The notes beneath the pieces were generated by a model that was not told the DNA's origin, did not search any database, and saw only the letters and a program-made list of their open reading frames with translations. Shown here piece by piece: positions 45,998 through 55,674 of a stretch of 64,000 nt of DNA (positions are counted from its first letter, which is position 1; the number at the start of each line of letters is the position of its first letter). Both the position numbers and the translations under genes were made by a program. Source of the stretch: Erpobdella octoculata (Eukaryota; Annelida; Clitellata; Hirudinida; Erpobdellidae). The stretch spans positions 16,066,312 to 16,130,311 of the forward strand of contig OZ022247.1 in the NCBI GenBank assembly GCA_963978895.1. Reading direction: 5' to 3'.

Positions 45998-46780
45998 CAG
46001 TGTTGGGTAAAATACTGTTGAAATGTAATTTAAATACAAAATACAAATATTTTGTTCAAAAGTATTTCAAGTACAAAATAGAAATAGTTTTTTTGAAAAT
46101 ATTTGAAATATAAAATACAAAATGCATTGAAGTATTTTACTGCAAGATACTAAAATACTTTTTCTAACACTTGATGCTGAAACATCACCATCATCAACAC
46201 GCATCTCAAACATTTTTTAACAAAAAAAAGTCAACAGGGTAAATCTTTTATTGCAATAAAATAAACAGATAAACAGGTTCAACTTTTAAAATTAAAATTT
46301 GCTTTTAAAATAGTAATTGTTCAATTTTAAAGAATTCGCCAGCTATTATGGCCGGCATTCGAGCACCACTGCCTGAATTATCTGCCATTTTAGTATTAAT
46401 AAAACTTTGAACTTTATTTCTAACGACAACGACCTACTTTTACTACAAACTCTAAAATCCAACCTCGCGCTAAGCTATCGAAACAAAAGGAAGTACATTA
46501 AGTAAACATTGATTATGGTATAAAACCATGATACAAACATTATCATAACACTTATTTATTAATTTTAAAGTTTCCTGATCTTTATATTTTTGGAAATTTC
46601 GATAATGTATTTTGTATTTTATTTTTTGTTCAAAATATTCAAATTACTTTTCAAAAGTAATTAAAATAAAAACACTAAATAAATTTTCTAAAAATATTTC
46701 AAATTCAAATACAAAAATACTTTAAAATAATTCAAATACGTATTTCAAATATAATGTATTTGAAATATTACCCAACACTG
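45998..46780. mobile_element. Non-autonomous hAT-like element (783 bp)
   Basis: The ends CAGTGTTGGGTAAAATACTG and cagtgttgggtaatatttc (inverted, ending 46780) enclose AT-rich DNA with repeated aaatacaaaata phrases and no gene. The flanking octamers gttgtatc (45990-45997) and gttgtacg (46781-46788) match at six of eight positions. The left octamer is native to the LINE (compare 37775), but the right flank belongs to a different LINE. Confidence 0.7.
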
Positions 46781-46782
46781 GT

Positions 46783-47855
46783 TGTACGTTGACTCAGCTC
46801 GTAGTTTTTACTAGGAATGAAGATTCCAATTCCTGTTTTTTCTTTCATTTTTGAGGCATCGGTGTAGACTTTTATGTTGTTATCGTAGTTATGTATTGTT
46901 TCTAAAGACGTCTGACGAGCGCTAGGGTCTTCTTTTTGGATTCCGAGTAGAGTGATGTCAAGGTTTGGTAAAAATAGTTTCCACGGTGGTTTATCGAAGT
47001 TAGGCGAAGGGTGTTCTTGGAGATTTTGGATTTTTTGGTCGTTAAGGTAGTTTTTCATTAAAAATGGTGCTGTGTGTGGCTTTCTTTTACTCAGATTTGA
47101 TTTGATCCATGTACTTCTTTTATTTGGGACTGGAAAGTATATGATTCTGTTTGGATGATGTGGAGTGATTTTGGCTTTTGCGGCGTAGATGGCTGTACGT
47201 TGTCTAAGACGTAAAGAGATGGAAATTTATCCACATTCTACGAGCAGTGCATTACAATTAGTTTTCCCACATGCTCCACATGAAATTCTCAAAGCGCTGT
47301 TCTGTATTGTCTGGAGTTTCTTTTTGAGAGATTCATTGGCTTGGTTGAAGGCTTCGCTACCGTATTCTAGTATAGAGCGAATGGCTGCCTTGTAAAAAGT
47401 GAGAAGAGTGCTTTTATGGGCACCCCACGAAAGTCCTGTAATTGCTCTCATGAGTAGGGTTTGTCATGGTTGTGATTTTTGACTGTTTTTGATGACAGAT
47501 AGCTCAATACCCTCTAGAAAACTGTTAAAGAGTTTGTCTAATGACAGTTGTTTATTTTGGTTATTGTCTAGGTGCAGAGTGAGATGTTTATTGAAATCAG
47601 TCCAGTTGGTGTTTCTCAGCTGCCATCTGTTTGGTGGTGATGATTTGTGAATTGGTTGTTGTAGGATAACTATTTCCGTGGGTATGTGGTCACTATCGAA
47701 GTATGGGCAATTAGGCAGTGTTTTCCATTCTGCATTGGTGGCAATTTGAGATGTTGTTATGCATATATCAATGGCGGTTGAGGTAGTGCAACCGATATAT
47801 GTGGGAGATTCATCATTTAATGCAACAAGGTTATTGTCCTCCGGCTGATTGGTTG
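46783..47855 (-). pseudogene. LINE with APE-type endonuclease and RNase H, internally deleted
   Basis: Read on the minus strand from 47850: the end of an APE-type endonuclease (PYFDSDHIPTEIVI, with the SDH catalytic signature). After a gap comes the C-terminal thumb region of RT (47451-47227; HKSTLLTFYKAAIRSILEYGS). Next is an RNase H start (47058-46768; NIKVYTDASKMKEKTGIGIF, with the first catalytic Asp). The RT palm is missing. The order EN-RT-RNase H places it in the I/Jockey/R1-like group with RNase H. Confidence 0.75.
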
Positions 47856-47911
47856 TTGTTGTTGTTGTTGTTTATTTAAGTCCTTGTTACTTTGTCAGCG
47901 TTTAGGACCAT
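47855..47911 (-). mobile_element. Short retroposed fragment with 12-bp target duplication
   Basis: ggctgattggtt occurs at 47843-47854 and 47912-47923. The 57-bp insert begins (gtt)n on the plus strand, meaning a (CAA)n tail on the minus strand, and contains agcgtttaggacc. Likely a severely 5'-truncated LINE or SINE. Confidence 0.6.
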
Positions 47912-47923
47912 GGCTGATTGGTT

Positions 47924-48440
47924 ATTAGCTTCTTTCTATTTGAACTGCAACTTGATATGACTCGAAGGTGTCTTGTTAAAAAAAAAAATTCACCCACTTT
48001 TTGACCTAGAGCTCTAAAACTTTCAGGAAAGCTTTATTCTGGATGACAATGCATGAATTGAATGTTTCCAACATTAATTAGGCCTTAAATCAATTAAAAT
48101 TATTTAAATTAAATGTTGTGCAATTTAAGTAGTTTTCCTGCCATCTAGCGACTCTAATAAAATTGTTTGACAACCGGCCACAAAGCTCTGGCGATCGTTT
48201 CATTTATGGAGTTATTAAAGTTATAGACTTAACGAGGTTTTTTACGGTTCACTTGTTTATTATTATTACTAAAAAAAATCCTCATCACTTCACCAGCACG
48301 ACTACCTTATGTATTCACGCTACCAGCGCAGCCAACAATATTCATAAGCTCATAGTACACCGAGACCATGGACTTTTTAATACGCGTTGAGAACAATTTA
48401 TACGAAATAACAAGTAGAAAGAAATAAATTTAATTCCTTT
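47924..48440. other. No recognised gene
   Basis: AT-rich; nothing recognised between the two LINEs. Confidence 0.4.
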
Positions 48441-48465
48441 TAATAAGTAAGTCAACAACTTCGGT

Positions 48466-50350
48466 GTGGAGAGCCCGGATATCAATCTGCTTTCTTCAAA
48501 AGCTATCCAGAGCTCCCACACCCTTTCATTTTTTTCCAGTGTTGAGGGTTTGTGTTGCTTCAGCGGTTGCCCTGTTGCAGCACAGGCTTCTTCGACTGGA
48601 ATTGCCGACGCTTTTGTTTTTACTGAAGAAGACATAGAAAACATACCGGAACCTGTGAACATGTTTAAGGGAAAAATAGACGAGAAAATGACTGATGTGG
48701 TTATCACAAAAGAGAACGTTGAAAGACACTTGAAGGACCTAAAAACAGATAAAAGTCCGGGTATCGATGCATTACATCCCATGTTTTTAAGAGAAGTAAG
48801 ACACGAAATAAGCGATGTGTTAGCAGAAATAATGAACAGGTCCTTGAAAACTGGAGAAATTCCTCGTGACTGGAAAGATGCAATCATTGTACCACTCTTC
48901 AAAAAAGGTAGCAGATCTGAGGCAAGTAACTATCGTCCAGTAAGTCTCACATGTATTATTTGCAAAGTCATGGAAAAAATCATTCAGCTCGAATTAATGA
49001 ATCACATTAGACACCACAGCATTTTGATAAACAGCCAACATGGATTCGTACAAAGGCGATCATGTCTAACAAATTTGCTAGATTGTTTTGAAAATGTTTA
49101 TACCCACTTAGACAAAGGATCCCCTGTAGACATAGTTTATCTGGATTTTGCCAAAGCCTTCGACAAAGTACCACATACACGGTTGATGAGAAAAATAGAA
49201 GCGGCTGGAATAGGAGGTAATATTCGAGGATGGATCAAAGAATGGCTAGCTGACAGAAGACAAAAAGTGGGAATTAAAGGGAATTACTCGGAGTGGAAAA
49301 GCATAAAAAGTGGTGTACCGCAAGGATCCGTTTTGGGACCATTACTATTTGTTCTGTTCATTAACGACCTTGATTTAGGGACTTGTTCAAAGGTATCGAA
49401 ATTTGCTGATGACACAAAGTTATCCATGAAAGTAGAGTGTGAGCTGGATGCCGACATTTTAAGAAAAGATCTTGCAAAAATATACCAATGGTCCCTAGAC
49501 TGGCAAATGATGTTCAACGTAGATAAATGCTCAGTGATGCACATGGGTAAGAGAAATCAAGAGTTTCAGTATGAGATGGGAGGAATATTGTTGAAGACAT
49601 CTGAAGAGGAAAGAGATCTGGGAGTTGTAGTACACAATAGCGGCAAACCATCAAGACAGTGTGCGGAAGCAGCAAAGCGAGCCAATATGATTTTAGGATT
49701 GGTCAAGAGAACAATAATAAGTCGAAACCAGGAAATAATTATCAGACTATACAAATGTCTGGTAAGACCACATCTAGAATATTGTGTACAAGCTTGGAGC
49801 CCTGTTTTAAAAAAGGACATCGTAGTGTTGGAGAAGGTACAAAGGAGTGCTACAAAGTTGATTAAGCATTTAAGCCGGTTACCTTACGAAGAAAGATTAA
49901 AACAATGCGGCTTAACAACTCTAGAGAAAAGGAGAAGTAGGGGTGACTTGATCGAAGCCTACAAGATAATAACAGGAAAAGAGGATTTAACACCAGCAAT
50001 GTTTTTTGAACAACCACCGATTCAAAGCACTAGGGGACATAGATTCAAGCTCTTTAAAAAACAAGAAAAGACTTTAAAAAAGGCTTTTTTTTAGTTCTAG
50101 AGTGGTAAATATATGGAATGACTTGGACGATGACACTGTAGCATCTGAGACTACCACATCTTTTAAAGTAGCGCTATCCAGGCATGGATACTGATTTTTA
50201 TGCAATTATTTATTTTTTACTAGTTTATTTATCTATTATTATCATTTATTTTATTTTATTCCATTTATTATTATTTTTAATTCGAAGTGGTTGTCTATAG
50301 GCGTAAAGTCTTCTAAACCACTATAATAAATGTTATCTTATCTTATCTTA
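48466..50350 (+). pseudogene. CR1-like LINE ORF2 (reverse transcriptase) with 3' end
   Basis: A 542-codon open frame from 48466 to 50094, starting inside ORF2 (no endonuclease). RT motifs: DKSPGIDALHPMFL, NYRPVSLTCIICKVMEKI, QHGFVQRRSCLTNLL, VYLDFAKAFDKVPH, SGVPQGSVLGPLLFVLFIND, KFADDTKLSM (FADD pair) and HLEYCVQAWSPVL. A frameshift in an A/T run near 50085 moves the conserved tail (SSRVVNIWNDL...FKVAL) to another frame, ending at TGA about 50192. The 3' UTR ends in tandem ttatcttatctta at about 50335-50350, as in CR1-group LINEs. 5'-truncated. Confidence 0.9.
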
Positions 50351-50745
50351 AATAGAATATCAACAACTTCGTAGAACAACTTGCGCTCTACTAGGTTGTT
50401 GAGGGCACTATGCCACGCCTCAATGTCGTTGTTGGTCTTACTGTCTCTCTGGTAGACGCTCCACTCTGATATTTTGTATTTTCCTTTAATCCAAGTTTTT
50501 TTTATGTAGTCCGCTAATGTCTAAAAATAAGAAGGAAATATAAAACAAGTTAACAAATTTTAACGTTAATCTTAACTAAATTTTACTTTGAGTGCTGGTA
50601 TTCGTGTTTCTAGATCAAGGGTCTCAAATACATTATGGATTTCTCCAGGAGCCAAATATGGCAGAGCCATAAACTTTTTTAAACCTTTATATATCTCTAC
50701 TTTTTTTTCGTAATCAGTTTTGAGATCAATTTCCGAGAAAAAAAT
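50351..50745 (-). pseudogene. MULE-type transposase fragment with intron
   Basis: The minus-strand exon 50745-50594 includes YKGLKKFMALPYLAPGEI and ends at a GTAAAA donor. After a roughly 70-bp intron with a TTTTTAG acceptor, the exon 50521-50351 reads LADYIKKTWI...WSVYQRDSKTNNDIEAWHSALN. The TNN-x-EAWH-x-LN signature is typical of the post-DDE region of animal MULE transposases. The left end is cut by the CR1 LINE. Confidence 0.65.
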
Positions 50746-51040
50746 CACAGTTACTGTTGTAAAGTCTTATAAAATTAATTACGGAAATTTTTTGTCATAT
50801 TCTTTAATTAAACTTTTCTAACGTAAATAGATATTTTGTAATATGTTGATATTTCTATAATGTCAAATCTTTGACAAAATATAGTATTTTTAATGAGTTC
50901 TTATTCAAATAATCACTATCTAATGCAAGCGCCAACAAGCGACTTTTTTACAGTCGCTTGAACGATTAAAAAGCACCTTTAAGTCATACCAGTTCGTAAG
51001 TTAAATTCAGAGACAGGACTTGAATAAACATCAACAGCTT
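50746..51040. other. No recognised gene
   Basis: AT-rich spacer; 50929-50965 has a small imperfect palindrome around caagcgac...gtcgcttg. Confidence 0.4.
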
Positions 51041-51167
51041 TAACACCGACTCGGACGCGTTAACACCGACTCGGACGCGTTAACACCGACTCGGACGCGT
51101 TAACACCGACTCGGACGCGTTAACACCGACTCGGACGCGTTAACACCGACTCGGACGCGTTAACACC
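51041..51167. repeat. Minisatellite, 20-bp unit, six perfect copies
   Basis: The unit taacaccgactcggacgcgt is repeated six times without a mismatch, then a 7-bp partial unit. It has 55 percent GC inside AT-rich DNA. There are no spacers, so it is not CRISPR-like. Confidence 0.97.
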
Positions 51168-51177
51168 TAATTTTTGT

Positions 51178-51205
51178 CGATGACACCGACACTTCGGTGT
51201 CATCG
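51178..51205. repeat. Perfect 12-bp hairpin
   Basis: cgatgacaccga and tcggtgtcatcg are exact reverse complements separated by cact. A further ttcggtgtca follows at 51211. It sits 11 bp after the minisatellite and shares its acaccga core. Confidence 0.8.
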
Positions 51206-51574
51206 GAAAATTCGGTGTCACTGATATTAATAGTCAGAAATTCCTGGTTACGTGCCTGTATCCCAGCTGTGCATTTAAAGAAAATTATTACTGCAAGTTT
51301 TGTTTAGAACTTGCCAAGAAACTTTTTATTCTTACGAGAATGTCGGCTGGGATCCAACTTAATTTAACATAAAGTAGGGATAGATACGATGCCCAAAATG
51401 TAGTCGTTTATACCCAGCAAACCCACCCGCACGGGACCCGCGCGGGAATGAGCCTAATTCCGCCGGTTTTTGTCCGCGGGGGGAATCCCCAGATCATTAA
51501 ACACGGGATCAACACGGGATATCCAGCTATATCCAGCAGGCATCATTAATCACGGACACGCGCGCACACACACA

Positions 51575-51907
<333 letters not shown>

Positions 51908-51977
<70 letters not shown>
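51908..51977. repeat. (TA)n microsatellite
   Basis: About 70 bp of TA repeats on the outer side of the LTR at 51982. Confidence 0.95.
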
Positions 51978-51981
<4 letters not shown>

Positions 51982-52161
51982 TGTTACGATATCACCAAAT
52001 CGTATATCGGGCAGTTTATTGGAAAATAATAAATGAAGGTTTGTTAAGGCTATTTATACCGTCTAATCTATTAATAATAAATAATTAATGTCCATAATAG
52101 TTGTTCTAAATCCTTTAACGTCTCTCAATGGGAAACTGATCGTAAAATCAGCGATTTTACA
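51982..52161 (-). repeat. 3' LTR of the short LTR element
   Basis: 180-bp copy; see the parent element. The polypurine tract lies at 52168-52177. Confidence 0.8.
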
Positions 52162-52390
52162 TGATTACCCCCTTCTTAATTCTGTTTGTCCCGAACAGCA
52201 TAGTCGCTTTTGAGATATGCGACTCGGCCACGAACACCAAAATATCTTGATCTTTACTCGTGGCTTTGACCGCAATTCGCAAACAACATGGTCAAGTCTC
52301 TTGACCGTTTGACGCAGTTTCTTCCAGTCCTTCTTTGGCTCATCAACAGAGTCTTTCTTTGGCTCATCGTCGCCATTTCTGCACGGTTCA

Positions 52391-53113
52391 TCACAGCCTT
52401 TTTGCATGCCTCGTCCTGAACATCTTTGCACGGTTTATCGGAACTGTCTGCTTTTTCTTCTTCTCTTTTAGATCTTTCTCAAGAAACTCTTCAAAAGTTT
52501 TTTCGAAAACACGTTCCATAAATCTAATAAATTCCTTCATCAAACGGTTATTTGATTTTAAAATGACTCTTTGTCTATCTGATCTAGAATCCTCTGTGGA
52601 TTCATCTGATTTAGAATCCTCGGTACCGTTCTCTGTTCTTGACTCATCTTTTTCAGAGTTTTTGCTAGCTGCATTGCTATTGTTGTTTTGGAGAAGTTCA
52701 TCGCCGTCATCTTTGTTTTCTTCCAAGCTACAATGAAACGTTTTCTTTTCACAATCCAACTCGGCTTTTTCATCGGTGTCAACTTTCGTATCGTCCAAAT
52801 CATCGCCATCGTCCCTCAAATCAGTGTCTTTTTTTGTCAAGTTAGCTTCAACGTATTTCTCCATTGGAGTTTCGTCCGTTTTTAAATCCTCGGTTGCTTC
52901 ATCCGAGTCAGATTCGTCACTAAAATCTGACCCTGAATATTCGGTGCCGTTGTCTGTTATGGAGGCTTCCATTTCAGAACCGTCGCTGTATGGGTAAAAG
53001 CCATCGCTGTTATTGCCATTATTATAATCATCATCGTCACTTTCATCCTCATCGTTTTGCATTTCGTATTCAACATTCTTTTCATCTTCTTTAGATTTGT
53101 TATCGACGTCCAA
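52391..53113 (-). CDS. Acidic low-complexity protein of unknown function inside the LTR element
   Basis: A 240-codon open frame, extremely rich in Asp, Glu, Ser and Lys: DESDDDDYNN, SDFSDESDSDEATED, and a C-terminal amphipathic basic part (FMERVFEKTFEEFLEKDLKEKKKK). Upstream in the same frame, past a stop near 53171, are repeated DEP-x-KD units, which also occur at 52330-52400, so a longer repeat-bearing frame once existed. No known domain. It lies where gag-pol would normally be. It could be an acquired host fragment or a diverged gag tail; I cannot decide. Confidence 0.45.
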   Translation of the reverse strand: MDVDNKSKEDEKNVEYEMQNDEDESDDDDYNNGNNSDGFYPYSDGSEMEASITDNGTEYSGSDFSDESDSDEATEDLKTDETPMEKYVEANLTKKDTDLRDDGDDLDDTKVDTDEKAELDCEKKTFHCSLEENKDDGDELLQNNNSNAASKNSEKDESRTENGTEDSKSDESTEDSRSDRQRVILKSNNRLMKEFIRFMERVFEKTFEEFLEKDLKEKKKKQTVPINRAKMFRTRHAKRL

Positions 53114-53227
53114 ACCGACTGTATCATTTTCACCATCTTTGCCAGGCTCGTCATCACCATCTTTGCATGGTTAATCTTGAACATCTTTGCAAGGTTCCTT
53201 ATCATGACCGTCTTTGACAGGCTCATC

Positions 53228-54676
53228 ATCATGACTAGGGTTGTTACAGTTTTGAAAAAAGATTCAGTTTCAGTTTCAGTTAAAGTAACTGAAACTTTAC
53301 AAAGATTCAGTTTCAGTTTCAGTAAACTGAATCTTTAAAGATTCAGTTTCAGTTTCAGTTACAGTTAGATTCAGTTTTTTTTTCAATTTTTTTAGGTAAA
53401 CTACCAAGAAGAAATTTACTATAAAAAACATTTTGCAACACAGACATGTTTAAAAAATGTATTTAGCCTAAAAATTCCTTCTTGAATTTATAAAAGACTT
53501 CAGCTTCCAGCTTGTCGTCACCCAAATTATGCCAACATCTGCTAAGAGCAAAGCCTGTATGGGGTTGCGTAATTGTTCTACAAGTCAGAAGAGCTCTTCT
53601 TATTTTATTGATGTTTCGATCAAAATAATGGCAAGTTATTCCCATCCTTACCGATGAATAACATGGCCGAGACCATCTGTTGTGATTGACACATACTTCG
53701 CTGAATTCAATGATAATTCAACAGATCTTTTTAATTCTTTTACTAATTCGGACACTTTTGTGGATATATCGTGTTTGTTCGGCAAGGTTAGTAAACGACC
53801 TTCCGACACAACTGCAAACATATTTTTAATAGAAGGTTCTTCGATCAAAAGAAATGGCGAACTGTTTGCAGCAAATGCTGAGGCGATAGCATGGGCAGCC
53901 TTATTATAGGCATTGGAGCCTTTTTTAATGTCATTTTTGCGTTCTTTAACAACAAAACAGTTTTCAATTGTTGCCTGGTTTTTCAAATATGAAAAGGGTC
54001 GTTTAATAGACTTACTTTGTGTTTTTGATATCATAGCTATTTTTTTTCTCTAAATACTCTGCGTATTCTGTTTCATGCTTCCTCAAGTGAGACTCTAAAT
54101 TTTTGACATTTTTACCTTTCAAAATTACAGAACAAATATTGCACTTAATATCGGCTCCAACTCCTGTAAACATTTTATGTACCGGGTTAGTATAGGCCTT
54201 GTTTTGTTGAATCTAGCTTTTTTCGTTGGAGGTCCTAAAGCAGATTCCGACTCATTTTGTTGAATAAACGATACTTCTTCCTCGGTAGATTCGTCCATAA
54301 CAATGTTACTACTAACACAAGTATCTTCCATTCTGGTAATTCTAAAAACTTGAAAATCTTCGAAAAACAACGCAAGCAACAGAACACTAACACGAAACAA
54401 AAAGAAAGAACTATTCCTAACTTCGACCGAGTTATCGTCCGTGCCATAGAATCAAAACATTTAACTGCAAACATAAAAATAATATAATAAAATGATAAAA
54501 AATATTCATTCTAAAAGATTCAGTTATATTCAGTTTTCTCAATAGATTCAGTTTCAGTTACAGTTTTTAAAAAAGATTCAGTTTCAGTTTCAGTTGAAGT
54601 TACTGAATCTAAAAAGATTCAGTTAACTAAATGTTTCAGTTTTAGATTCAGTAACTGTAACAACCCTAATCATGAC
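53228..54676 (-). mobile_element. hAT transposon with BED finger and 8-bp target duplication
   Basis: The exact octamer atcatgac flanks the element (53228-53235 and 54669-54676). The element 53236-54668 (1433 bp) has inverted ends TAGGGTTGTTACAGTT and aactgtaacaacccta. Subterminal gattcagtttcagtttcagtta units are repeated at both ends (53260-53385, 54520-54655). The interior encodes hAT transposase pieces on the minus strand. The termini and 8-bp duplication are the established hAT signature. Confidence 0.9.
53463..54400 (-). pseudogene. hAT transposase remnant (BED zinc finger and start of catalytic core)
   Basis: An upstream frame (54400-54125) is acidic. Near 54170-54050 a BED-type finger reads IKCNICSVILKGKNVKNLESHLRKH (C-x2-C...H-x4-H pattern, split here across the motif). 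54034-53648 continues with NKAAHAIASAF and KYVSITTDG, the first catalytic Asp region of hAT transposases, then a stop at about 53650. 53645-53463 holds a weak continuation. The rest of the DDE core and the hATC dimerisation domain are missing. Frame changes separate the parts. Confidence 0.75.
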
Positions 54677-54712
54677 TCACCTGACCTGTGCAGTCTGTAC
54701 CGCCGTCATCCG

Positions 54713-55147
54713 TCACATGCTCTGAGACACAGCTGGTGGACTCCAGTTTAAATTGGGTTTCGCCGCAGCAACCCGCTGGTCCAGAACCGTGTCCACCACT
54801 GCCTCAGCCAACCCTGCGACCAAACTCTCAACAGTTGTACCGGCTGCTGCTACTTTGTTTTTGTGGTCCAGAATCATTCCTTCTCCTGTTTTCCCCTGTG
54901 CTGCCATGTTTTCTCTAGCTTCTTGTCTTTCTTCCTCCAGCAATTTGTTTTTTAATTTCCTTCGCTTAACCACAGCTTCCTCGTCAATATCGAATAAATA
55001 TTCATCGTCGTCAGGCCCATAGCCCACTAATGCGGCTAAGAGGCGTTCCATAAGTTCGTCCTTTTTACCTGTATCGCTAAGGCCACGTTTCTCCAGCTCG
55101 TCTTTCATTTCACTCGCCCAAAACTCATCCAATGATTTCAAAACCAT
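54713..55147 (-). CDS. gag: Gag N-terminal part with SAP-like domain
   Basis: A 144-codon frame starting just inside the primer-binding site. Residues 1-40 (SLDEFWASEMKDELEKRG, then GKKDELMERLLAAL) match the helix-loop-helix SAP pattern, a nucleic-acid-binding fold. A charged linker and an Ala-rich helix follow. The capsid and zinc knuckle are absent. Homologous in layout to 55675-56040 of the neighbouring Gypsy element. Confidence 0.65.
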   Translation of the reverse strand: MVLKSLDEFWASEMKDELEKRGLSDTGKKDELMERLLAALVGYGPDDDEYLFDIDEEAVVKRRKLKNKLLEEERQEARENMAAQGKTGEGMILDHKNKVAAAGTTVESLVAGLAEAVVDTVLDQRVAAAKPNLNWSPPAVSQSM

Positions 55148-55172
55148 TCTTGTATCTCACTTCTGACACCAA

Positions 55173-55370
55173 TGTTACGATATCACCAAATCGTATACCG
55201 GGCTCAATAGAATGGTTTTGCAGTTTATTGGAAAATGATAAATGAAGCTTTGTTAAGGCTATTTATACCTTCTAATCTATTGATAATAAATAATTAATGT
55301 CTTCAATAGTTGTTCTAAATCCTTTAACGTCTCTCAATGGGAAACTGATCGTAAAATCAGCGATTTTACA
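55173..55370 (-). repeat. 5' LTR of the short LTR element
   Basis: 198-bp copy, with an additional tcaatagaatggttttgc segment absent from the other LTR. Confidence 0.8.
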
Positions 55371-55400
55371 TGAATTTATATATATATATATATATATATA

Positions 55401-55431
<31 letters not shown>
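55371..55431. repeat. (TA)n stretch between two LTR elements
   Basis: TA repeats with taaataat interruptions. The plus-strand Gypsy element inserted here, so its target duplication is hidden in the repeat. Confidence 0.9.
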
Positions 55432-55438
<7 letters not shown>

Positions 55439-55646
55439 CTACGGTTTATAATCAAGGCCGATAAACCTCAGAAGATTTATAACTAAGAAAGACATAAAAT
55501 AAATAGAGTTGAGCGACTACATAACTTCAATCAACTAGTCTTAATTACAGTTACTAAGACACAAGTCTTTGATTAAGTGTGTATTTCTTCTAATAAATTT
55601 TGGACCATTTCTAAAGAACCTTAGTTTGGTTATCGATATTATAACA
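55432..55646 (+). repeat. 5' LTR of the plus-strand Gypsy element
   Basis: Begins tttatatctacgg and ends gatattataaca; contains ataaaataaa. Confidence 0.88.
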
Positions 55647-55674
55647 ACTGGTGTCAGAAGCGAAATAAATAAAA

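Larger units (their letters stand above)
51982..55370 (-). mobile_element. Short LTR retrotransposon (minus), pol-less, with nested hAT
   Basis: Direct repeats tgttacgatatcacc...gcgattttaca at 51982-52161 and 55173-55370 are the LTRs (180 and 198 bp; the longer has an extra 18-bp phrase). Next to the 5' LTR the minus strand reads TTGGTGTCAGAAGTGAG, a primer-binding site, followed by gag at 55147. Next to the 3' LTR is the polypurine tract AAGAAGGGGG. Between them are a gag N-terminus, a hAT insertion and an acidic frame; there is no RT or integrase, so the element is non-autonomous. It may have depended on relatives like the one at 55432-60739, whose primer site and leader are alike. Confidence 0.82.

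Noticed and set aside
51041..51167. CRISPR-like array
   Set aside because: Units are directly adjacent with no spacers, and the context is animal DNA.
52558..53338. Methionine- or serine/phenylalanine-rich frames in and opposite the acidic frame
   Set aside because: Out-of-frame readings of the GA-rich acidic coding stretch.
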